Positions 35,201-47,200 of a stretch of DNA of 64,000 nucleotides are shown in pieces. The stretch spans positions 12,138,493 to 12,202,492 of the forward strand of contig OX637362.1 in assembly GCA_951799405.1 (NCBI GenBank), in the 5' to 3' direction. Made by a program: the position numbers and the translations under genes. The stretch is from Agapetus fuscipes (taxonomy: Eukaryota > Arthropoda > Insecta > Trichoptera > Glossosomatidae). Position 1 is the first letter of the stretch. Each line of letters starts with the position of its first letter. Under the pieces are notes generated by a model, which made no database searches, was not told the DNA's origin, and saw only the letters and a program-made list of their open reading frames with translations.

Positions 35201-38200
35201 TCTACAGTGTAGAGGAAGACCGAGAAGCGTATGGATCGACCAAATTTCCGAAACTGCGAATGAATGGAATATCCATAGTCATAATAAAAGGAGAGCCTGT
35301 ATGAAGAAGGTTATAACTCTGGAGGAAATGAAAGAAGTGTGAAAGGACAGAAAGAAATGGTGGTTAATCTGTCATGTTGGCGGCTAGGATTTTTTTTAAT
35401 TAACATTTGTTTTCTTAACACTTTTGATGTCCGTACATATTATAATTTGTTGATTTTAAAAATGTTATTTGTTGTGTATTTTCCTTGACTTATAGGTTAG
35501 TATGCGGCTGACCACCCATGCTGTAGAAAATGGTTCACTTTGTCAATGTCACCCCTGTTTCAGGGAAGGTCGGCAGGAGTTGCAGGGTGTATGTTTATTT
35601 GAGATTCAGGTTTTTATATTGTTGGACTACATGCGGCATGTTTAAGCGCAAACTTTAACATGCCTGTTTTGTGAAAATGCATATAATGTGAATCTCTGAT
35701 GTAACTTATATTTTGCAACTTAGATTAGATTAGATTAGATTGGATACTATTACTGTTTTGCTGGGTTCTCTTTTTAATAAAAATGCAATATTTTTTTTTA
35801 TAAATTTATTTTGCACAATTTTACAATACATGACAATCACTGTTTATTGGTCTCAAATCTCAAATGAACATTAGCACTTGCAAGCACATAAGCAAGTGAA
35901 AATTAATGATTTATTTGATGAGTGCTGTTTTTTTTTTGTGTGAATCACACCTCAAGCGCCCACAACCTTCCATTTAACCCTTTAACTGCGGGTGACACGC
36001 ATAAGCGTCAAGTGTAAACTTGCATACAGTGCAGCTGTCAATCATATACGTCACCCAACTTTGAACTTATCCCTGACATCTGTGTTCAAGAATTCAAACG
36101 TCTGCAAGTGAAATGTGCTAAACCTTTGTGATTGTTCTTCTTGAATAACTAATACATGTGACTGTGCACACAGTTTGTTCACAAGTGTTGTCAATCAATG
36201 AAGGTAGGAAACAATAAATGTTTGAAAAATATCTTTAATAGAATTAGTATATTTAGAAGCAAAAGGTTAAGAGTCCGAAGCGTAACCACTAGACTACGGA
36301 CCGGTCAAGAGTACCTCTATATGGTTCATTTCCTGTAATCGCGTATAAATTCATGTCATTTTGAAATAAGAGACGCGGCCACATAAACTGCGCGGAAAAT
36401 AATTGCGCACACTTGCACACCGCTATACAAAACGCGTGATTTATAATCACAACTGGTTCGCGAAAGTGTACTTGTGCCTGCATCTTTACTGCTTTGTTAT
36501 TTAGAGACATTTGATTAAACGCATTTTAGTAAGAGACGCGTTGCCGTCAAAAGAGAAGATGGAAGCTGATATCCTTGCAAGACGTATTTATATGGATGTG
36601 TCAACGTTTAAAAATACCGATGGATGGACGATGTCGACCCAGATTCAAAATCAAGGCTGACATACTATTATTGTCCTCCCCTGTAACGAAATGAATTGGT
36701 TATGTAGGTAAAATGTAGAAAATAATAGAAAGGGTGTGGTCTTATATCACGATAACGATAGACCACATAGCCACTCAGCAAAAATTAAGAGAGTTTCGCT
36801 GGGAGGTGTTAATGCATCCGCCATATAGCCCTGACCTTGCACCTTTAGATTTCTACCTGTTTCGGTCTCTTCAGATTTTTTTAGGCAGTGTCAGGTTAAC
36901 ATCAAGAGAGGACTGCCAAAACTACTTGTTGCGGTTTTTTGATCAGAAGTCCCAAAATTTCTACAGCAACGGGATCATGCTCTACCTAGAAGATGGTAGA
37001 TAGTCTAAATATGTACTCTAATTAAATGTAAATTAACTTTGAAAAAAAATGACCTGAATTTTCGTATAAAATGTGAAGAAACTTTTTCCCCGACCTATGT
37101 TTTTCCCGACACTGTGTTTTTAATGTGTATACATAATAATTTATACACATTAAAAACAAATTCTCATTTAAAATTACAAAAAAAATAAATAAAAACCCTA
37201 GCCATTAAAATAACCAAAAAAAAGCCTTATAGGCGAAAGTACTATACAACAATAAATTTTTAAAAAGTAAATTAAAACTGTGTTAATTTATTTAATGTTA
37301 AAAAAAAACCATTAAATGGAAGAAAATGCTTTTCCATAAGTTAGTACGTTATATTAGAAAGGGCTTCATCATATAAGTCCACCATGTTATATATTATACG
37401 TCCTTGGCCTCTAGGCGCCACCAACTGTCGGTTTAAGAGCGCATTACGGATTAGTTACGCTATGGAACCTGCTTTACCGACCCTCCTAGCCATAGCCTTA
37501 AGCTCCAACAGTGGTTCTTAAAGTGAGATCCACAAATCAAATTAACAACTGTGAGATAAGTAAAAGTTTGAGGGTTTGTGTATTGATATTGTAAAGATTC
37601 ATTTCAGATATAAAGTAAAAAAAACCACAAACACAAACGGCAGATTTTAGGGAAAACCATTCTTTAATACTTTCCGTAAACTTTACTTTACTCAAGTTTT
37701 GCAACTCGTGCTCTATGTAGATGCAACAAATTTATTTGTGGTAACAACGACACAAAACCATCCTAACTTGTCAAAAAATACTTTACTTATTTCTAAAGAT
37801 AAATAATTGAGAAACGCTGCATTAGAACCTAGAGCCGAGGAGATTTAACTTTTTTTACAGGCTCTTCAATATGGCATGCAAATCATAACATAAAGTAGAG
37901 ACGCGATTAATTCTAGATGTAATGCATCTACCTTATCATGAATCTAAATTAATTTTCCTTATGGGGAATCCCATTGATTTTCAATTATTGAAACGAAATA
38001 AACATTTGATGATGATGAGCTGGTGATTTCTTTATAGCACCGTTTCGTGATGTAGTCACTCCAAGGATGCTTGTTGTGTAAGAGCCAGTGATAGTTGATC
38101 AAAGCATTTTTCTTAGATATTAAAGGCATTTTTAAATAAATATAAATAGGGATTTAGTATACCTACAATCTAAGTTGTTAATTTTTTTACGAGTATTTTA

Positions 38201-41200
38201 ATGCATGTTCACACACCAACACATGTAAGTTCACGCTTTTCCATTGATGATATTGTGTAAGCCAATGTAATAGGTTCTTTTTCCATACCCTTCAGTCTCC
38301 TTGACTTTTTCTCCCCTCAATGTTTTCTTGCGTACCTACATGAAAAGATAGAGTGGACACTTTTCTGCATTTGCTCTTATTGTCCAAGATAATCTGTGTA
38401 TTCACTTTTCCTATTAAACACTAAAATGCACAATGCATTTACGAATAATATAGTGGACTAGAAGACTGGCAAACACCAAGGAAACCTTGTTTGGTTCATA
38501 ACTGTCACCCAGTCATGTCAAACACCTAAAACTAGAGCGCAATTCTGCTAAATAAAGAACTGCTTTCGTTTTAAATTTTTTTTTTTTTTTAATAGATTTG
38601 TGAAGAGGAATGCAATTCACCAACCTATTCTGCCTGGCCAGAAACAGGTATTAAAATCATCAATTAATAATTCATTATTGTTTATTTTAATGAATTATTA
38701 TTAATTAATATTTACCCAATAACATATGTTGAACCAGGGTCAAAGTTATAGTCAAATGAACCAGGCGGGGATCGAACCAACGTTGTTATATTCCAAACAC
38801 GCTAGAAAGATCATCTCACTTGGTCCTTCTCGGCTATAACAACGATTTTTTGTTGTAAACTATTCGATTAAAGCATTTCAATGCTTTCTTCTCGCTTCTC
38901 AGTTTAGCGTGTAGTCACACTGTGAGCATTTTTGCTCTCTTTCTAACTAGTGATAATTTGCGTAAGTGTAAATTGAAACGGATATAGCATCTATTTGATC
39001 TCAGACAATTTCCATGCCACAATATTATTCGTCAATGCTCAAACGCTACTTTTTTTTAAAATTACTTAACGGTATCAAAGGTAACCAAAAGAAACAAGAA
39101 GCTTACAACGAACCAGTTATTCTTACTAACGTCAGAATGAATATTCCATATTGAAAAAAAACACTATCAATTACGGTTGTAATCAAAAACTATGAATCCC
39201 CATTTTTAACAAATAACTGCATTTGAACATTACGCCGGTTTTTTTTTTTTCAAATAATCCTTAACTCTTTATTGGCTTCAATTAAACTCAGATTGTAAAG
39301 GGTGCTACGTACCTTCATTACATAAAATGTTTTTATAGTTCCCTTTATGTTTTTAGTATAAAAGTGACATTGATACTTTAAATGAGATGGACAACAAAAA
39401 TGCCTTTCTTTGTTTTACCACAAATTAATTTAATAAATCTATAAATTATAATTTAAGTTGCAAAGATGTATTAACATTTCATATTGATATTAAATGCATA
39501 ACAAGCAGACACGTAAATGCTCGCGATTACACATACTTATTCTGTACTCATAAAAGAAAAACCCAAATCTCAAATACAAATAAGCCCTGTAACTTGTGCC
39601 GACCTCTCCTGACACAAGGGTGACATTGAAAATGTTTAAGAATTATTGGCAACCTGTTAGTCAAGGACTACATGAAAAAACGACAGAACTGTTTGTTGGC
39701 CTGTATTTAAAATGAATCTTAAATGTCAATACATCTTGAAAACTGAAAAAACAGATTATGGTCAATTTTGGGGTATAAAGCTACTTCTAGACTTATAGAT
39801 TGGTATGAGGCTGACTACCCATACTGCAAAAAAATGGTTCACTTTGCCAATGTCACTCATGCTTCAGGGAATGTCGGCAAGAGTTGCAGGGTTTGTGTTC
39901 ATTTGAGATTTGAGATCTTTTAAGTAAGCCCGAACTAACACGTGTCTACTTGTAAGCCGGCAAGTAATAAGACTATTTTTTTTTACCGTGGCAACTTTGA
40001 TTATAGATGATAGACAATTTTAGGGTATGAAGCCGTCTTCAACGGTTCTAATTGCCAGTTATAGTGAAAAAAAAAACAACTAAATATCTCTATGCACGAG
40101 CTATCAAATCTGGCGTATCTGTGATACAGGCTTTATTTTTCTAATGATGACCGAAAAATCGAAGATGCGCTTTGATTGCTACGGATTCTCATTCCGAATA
40201 ATTGACTTATTACGTTTCGGTACAATGATACGGTAAAAAAATAATTTTGTGAGATACGACATTGTCCCTAGTGACCCAGAAACGGAATTAGATACGAGTC
40301 ATTTTGTTGTATATACGCGTTTTTGGCTAGACACCGTAGAAAATAGATGTCATTGAACTGGATAAAAATGAAAAATTCACGAAAGTTAAAAAGTAAAGAG
40401 GCGAGCATTCTATAGAGACACATGTACGATTATTTAAAAGGAAGGCTATTAGAAGGCTAAAGATATTAAATTATGATAACGGTCGTTAGACATTTTATAA
40501 AATGAAAAAAAAAAACGGATTTTATCCGACGATTTCACAGGAAGACATAATATCGTCCTTCTCTACAAGTGGAGCTATTGCGACATCTATGGATTCATCA
40601 CCGAAGGTTAATAAATGTATCTACAACCTTCGAACTCGATCAAACAACAATAACTCAACAGTTCGTGGTTCTTATTTGTAGAAGACACCGCCTCCTGAGG
40701 ACGTCGGATATGACTCCGACGAAACGTCGAGAAATCGTTCTTCTCGTTTTTTTTTTCATTTTATAAAAAGATTTTGAAATAATTGAATATTTTTTTTTTA
40801 GAAAAAATGGCATCGATTTGTTTGTCATAATTGTTTTGATATGTCGGCACGGCAGAGAGCAGGTTTCGGCGTGGGATTCGCAGAACGCCGTATCTGCGAT
40901 TGCGCGCATGTGACCGCGAAAACGCATTTACGGCGCATTATCGACATGCAACGCAAATTGAATCTGAATCAATCGAGCGTTGCGAAAGATTGCAAATTTG
41001 CTAACACGCTTCTTTTATCTGAAATGCAAAAAAAGCTTTTAAAATCTTTAAACTCATATCAAATTATGTATTAATATTTAAAAGAGTTCACATTTGGGGT
41101 ACCTTAATAAAGCCTAATCTAATCTTATTTAATCTAAGTTGCAAAAATATGCAACATTGGAGATTCACATTATATGCATTCTCACAAGCAGACACGTACA

Positions 41201-44200
41201 AGTTCGCGCTTGCACATGCCGCATGTGAACATACAATACAAAAACACAAATCTCAAAGGTCAGCTAGGTGGTCAGCCGCATACCAACCTATAACTTAAGG
41301 AACATACACGACAAATTACATTTTTAAAATCAATAAATAATAATATCTATGGACAACAAACAGAAAACAAATTCCAATTTAATAAACCCTAGCCGCCAAC
41401 ATTACAGATCAACCCCCATTTATTTCTGTCCTTACATACTTCTTTCATTTTCTCCAGAGCCATAACCTTTTTCATCCAGGTTCTTTTTTTATTATGACTC
41501 TGGATATTCCATTCATTCGCAATTTCGGAAATATGGTCCATCCATACGTTTCTCGGTCTCCTCTACCCCGACATCCACCTATTCTTGCAGCATATACTTT
41601 CTTCGTCAGTCTTTCATCATTCATTCAATGCATATGCCTAAACCATCTTAACAAACTTCTTTTAATCTTCACTTTCCCTTGCACCACATTCTTCTCTTAC
41701 AAAATCATTCCTCACCCTGTCACTCCGTTTTTTCCCAATCATACTTCTTAGAAAGTCCATTTCAACCAATGAATGGAAAATCACTGGCGTAAAAAGCTAC
41801 GTGTTCGGAACAGGTTACATTTATTTTACCCTTCGATATCTATCTATAATCTAAGTTGCTATGATATAAATCGATATCATCGTAATACTAATATTCAAGT
41901 ACTGTGATCCATGAGCATAATAATATCCTTCAGAGTTTAGGCGGGGAGCTTTGTGGTCAGCAGTATTCAACTATAAAAGCTCCGTTCTAACTCAGCTGTC
42001 TCGTTTAACCAAAACATGTAGACAAACTGAAATAGCAAGAAAACGCAACTTAGCTACACATATAGTAACTACAACCTCGCGCGGACCAACACTGAGGTCA
42101 GCTGCATCAAGAAGCAGCTGCCTGGACATCCCTGCAAGAAGGCCCAGCACTGTTTTTGGAGACAGGGCATTCCAGATGGCCGCTCCAATGACTTGGAATG
42201 CTATTCCCGCCTCACTGAGGGAACTGGATTTAGAGAGACTGTTCAAAAGACGTCTCAAGACTCACCTCTTCGTCCAATCATATGGACAAGCGCCTTTGCA
42301 GTGACACACTGTCATAAAAGGCGCTGTATAAATTTTGTACTTCATTCATATAGTGTAGGTAACTTTCCTGCGTTATCCCTGAAGGGGTCGCTTTAGTTGA
42401 AGCGGGGGTTTCCTAGCTCCCGAGGGGGGTGGTTCTCATTTCTTGTGAAGGCTGAGTAAGCCTTGCCGGTATTTTTTATTTTGGGTCGCAAAATAAGCGC
42501 ACTGAAAGTGAAAATGAATTCCGTCACCCTCGGTTCGGATCAAACCATCGTTCTCGGCTGAGGGTTGCAAGCATTCTTACAACTGAGCTATCGACCGGAA
42601 TTTTTGCGAGCTTGGTCGTCGCCACAAAGCGTCAATTCTCAAGCAAGACCTAGTTGCTGTAAGGCTACAAGGACCTTTGGTAAAGTTATATGAATTTTCT
42701 AACCCAGCGAGGAGCATTTTAAAATATATAAACCGTTTATTTGTTGTGCTCCACCGGGATTCAAATCTACAACCATTTACGAGTCTGACGCGTTACCACT
42801 AGACTACAGACGGGTCTTGCTTCCATGTAAGCGTTTTATTTTTGTTGAAACGCAACGGTTAAGTTTGAGAGGGCAGTTTTATACTAGCGAGTTATCCCTA
42901 ATGCGATTACCTACAATTGTTTATGCCTCGCAGTAATTGCAAAAAATACTTGTTGTGAATTTGATTTCCTCGCTCTCAATGGGCAGGCGGAGGCTGTAAA
43001 AAATATCTGCCTTCCATCCCCTTTATTTATCATTACAACTTGCATTTGCTTTTATCTGTTGGTGTACACAGACATAATAAACAGACAGGTCCGTAGTGTA
43101 GTGGTTAGCGCTTCGGACTCGTAAATGTAAGATCGTGGGCTGGATTCCCTGAGAGACAAATTGTTGAATGCAAAAAAAGGTACAAACTTTTACAATTGGA
43201 AATCGCTTGGAATTTTAATCTTAAAAGTGTGAAATGCGATAATAAGAAACAAAATTGCGAGAGTTTTTTAAACGACAATAGAGTTATTAAAATTCACCTA
43301 GAAAATACTTAATTAATATCCGTTTAGTCAAAATTGTATAATCCATTTGACCGGTCCACAATCTAGTGGTTAGGTTAGGCGTTCATCTCATACCCTTTAT
43401 GCTAAGAACTGTACTTCGTAAAGAAAATTGAAAAATCCGTAGCTAAAAAGTTACGAATTTACTTGAGGAGTTAACAAAATAATATTTTTCAATTGTTCAC
43501 AGGTCTGCTAACTACAACAACAAAACCGGAGACTGCGACCTGACTGACATGGATAGAATCACGCTGGCCGGAACAGAAGCGTTCGAGCCCAATGAGGACA
43601 CCGACTACTTGGAGAACAACTGCGTGGAGGAGCCCACCAAGCTGTGCGAGTTCAAGAAGATGAACGGCAGGATCCTGAAGACGGTAGACTCGGTGTACCA
43701 AGATGTACAGACAGTCGAGGAGTGCAGGGAGCTGTGCCTCAACTCTCCGTTCAGGTAATTTGATAGATACCAATGTCTGTATTGTTCCTCTCCATCGGTC
43801 ACGCAAACTGGAAAGCGCGATCCCCAAATCTAGTGCGTATTTGACGGCGAGGCTGCATCAACCTGACGGCACCACTCCCTGCTGACCTAAGTGTCCGCCC
43901 CATCACACTCACCTCAACGGGGGAAAACATGTCTGCCAGATATGATAGAGCCAAACTATTTAAGGCTTTAAATACCATCAAACACACACGGTAGACCACC
44001 TTCTCAGGAAAACGAAGCCAATGTAGTTATTTCAACAGCAGAGTGATGTGAGAGAATTTGGACATCCCGAAGATCAGTCTTGCGGCCGCATTCAGAACAG
44101 ACTGATATCTGTTCAATTACTTGTTATGATATTAGTTGGGTTAACTGCAATATATTTATTTTACACAACGTCGGTTTTCAATGAACCTACTATCGGTTTT

Positions 44201-47200
44201 TTAGCTCTAGCTTGACGACTTCACGGCTCAAAGTTTCAATTGACTCTCGTCACACACAATTGTGGTACAAATATATGGCGTCTAAACGGACGCCTCTCGC
44301 ATATTCCAGACCCTTCTATAGTGAACCTCTCCACACACCTCTGTTTTGTTCCATACTATTCTTGTTGCGCATACCAACAAATACGTGCATGGGCGCATGC
44401 ACATTGCACACATTCAAACTCACAGTAGACTATACTAGAGGCAGACACACACACATAAGCAAGCATACGTTTGTAACAGTATCTTACAAGTGATTTGATT
44501 CATTTACAAGCAATAAACACTTTCTAGTTTCCCAAAATGTGATTGCAAATGGTACAGGAATTGCATCAGATGGGTCGAGTGTGCAACCGATCCATTTAGT
44601 GGTCTCTTGTTAGGCACAACAAAATATTTTTTCAGTCACAGTACTACAAGGAATTTCTTTTCTCTATAACTAACTTCCTGTGAGTCATAATCAATCTTAA
44701 GTGTGCCTTTGTTATGTCATGTGCTAACTCAGTAATCAAGCAAGTAATCTACTACAAACATCTGGATCTTATTCAGTAAATTCTGCTACATCTCTGATCC
44801 CAATTTTTCTATCTTGGAATGCTTTGATCAAATTGACCACGAGATCAAAAACGCTCTGTTTCCAAGAGATGGGATCACACACAATACAGAGATTGAGAAG
44901 GTGGAACAATTGCTTGTGTGTTCCGTAGTTTGCTGATAAGCGCATTCGAAGATAGATATATTATAGTCTCTTAGGAATTCAAGGTCAAAAACTTGTGTGG
45001 AACTGGATCAAAATCGATCGGGAGTCTAAGTGAATTCCGTATAGGGTAAAGATTGGATGTGTGAAACATGAAATTACCTACCTAAGGATCTAATCGAAAG
45101 ATGGAAAGAATACAAAGCAACAAAAAAAATAACAAAAATCTTGCTTTCAAGAAAATATTTTTTGGGGTTTTAAATGGTAGGTAAATGGAATGACCCTGAA
45201 AAAGGGTGGGGCAGAAAGTCGATCGTGTTTAAAAATACTTTTAATAATAAGAGCTATTAGCAATACAACATATTTATTCATATTTTACAAAACACGTCCA
45301 GTTGTATAGTTTTTTTTAATTTTACTTTGGAAATGTTGATTTGTTGATGACAACATAATGTTTAACCATAACGATTATGTTCTCGCTTTAACCATGCTGA
45401 GCCGTTTGGATCTATTTAGCCAGACATGTGACCATGAAATCTCCCAGCTCTATCCATGGATATTGTTCCAACTATAAACGCTTGGCAACTGCAATAAGCA
45501 CAATTTAAATTACCTCTGAAATCAAAATCCTTGAAAAGTATGTAATTAACGCAATCGTGCTACCTTTTATGGAACAGCACCAGCAGCCAGGGGTTTATTT
45601 TACGACGCAATAATTGCAGCAGGTTCATAGCAACCCTTTTAATCCAGCGTTCATAATCTAACAACTCGACTTTTTATCCCACCACTCAAACGAATCGCAT
45701 CCACTTCAAATGGTTGTTACGGTGAAAGCGCAAAGTTCAAATTCCGCAAAGCATTTTAATAACGCAACTAAGCTACACATACAGCGTAACGCATATAGCG
45801 ATTCAGAACCTATTTATTTTTACGGGTAAGGGTACCATCCACTCCAATTGAAAAGCGAGTTTCCCAGTTCCCAAAGGGGCTGGTTCTCATTGCTTGTGAA
45901 GGCTGAGTACACCTCGATGGGAAATAAACACCGAAATGGGTAATCATTTCTGACACCCTTGGTGCAGATCGAACTCTTGCTCTAGATATGGAATGAAAGC
46001 ATTTTACCAACTGAGCTATCGACCGGATGTTCCACGAGCTTGGTCGTCGCTTCACAGCGCTAATTTTTGAGCAAGACCCAATTTCTGTACGGCTGGATGA
46101 ACCTTTTCTGAATACATAGGAAAAAATCCAGATTTCCTCCACCAATGACATTAAATATCTCCTTGTTACATCATGCGATAAGCACTAACGGTGCTATTCT
46201 TAGACATTTTGGTCGTACGTTGAGCCCCCGCTTTGACAAACTAATGATGCCTGGGCTGGAAGTCTCATCACCACGGTTATTCTTACCTACCCAATATCTG
46301 TCATATTAGCATAAAGACTAATCAGCTGTTCACTTGCGGCTATTTTGGATTGACAGGTCTTCATACAAATATTACCGATATTCGGTAAATAAGAATAACC
46401 GTAATAATGAGACTTCCAGCCCAGGCATCATTAGTTAGTCAAAGCGTGGGCTCAACAGATGACTTACATGTCTAAGAATAGCACGAAGTTTGAAGGAATT
46501 CTGGGCATGCATAATAAAATTTTATCTCTTTTGTTTCAGATGCCACTCGTATGACCATGGAGACACTGGTGAACACGTTTGCAGATTGTCTCATCACTCT
46601 CGCGCCACCTTAGCTGACATCCAGGTAAGCACTATTGTCAACTTGGTATTCCTGAAGCAATCGCATTCTAATCATTCAAAAATGATACAATATTCTCTCC
46701 AAACTCGAAACATAATAACAAAAATCTTAAATGGGCAAGGAAGATCTAGTAAACCAATTGTCGCTACCAGAGCAAAAATGTAGCATAAACTATTGGGACC
46801 TTGGGGGTAAAAAAGTGCCTTAGGACAATCTAATACTAATATCAATTTGTTAAACTATAACATCCAATTTCAACAAAATATAAATTCTGACGAAAAGCTT
46901 TAGAAATCAAATGTTTTTGTTGTTGCTAATTGTGAGAAAATCAAAACATAGACAACAAGTGATGTAATGAAGCATAATCAGCAATAAAATTTGAGAGATT
47001 CTGCTCAAGCCATAGAGTTTTTATATTTTATCATTATGATTTTATTTGTTTCCAGGATCCCTACTTGGACGTTCCCGAAGCCGCGACCTACGAACTGTCA
47101 TCTTGCTACAACGTGTCGATCGATTGCCGTTCCGGAGACATGGTCGCTCGTATCCAGACTTCCAAACTCTTCGACGGAAAGATCTACGCCAAGGGAAGCC

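Larger units (their letters stand above)
20293..43502 (+). other. Long intron (about 23.2 kb) filled with repeats
   Basis: Bounded by a GT donor and an AG acceptor whose phases join exactly. I find no further PAN or ZP exon inside. The content is mobile elements, listed separately, plus some unique blocks that could hold control elements. Confidence 0.75.
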
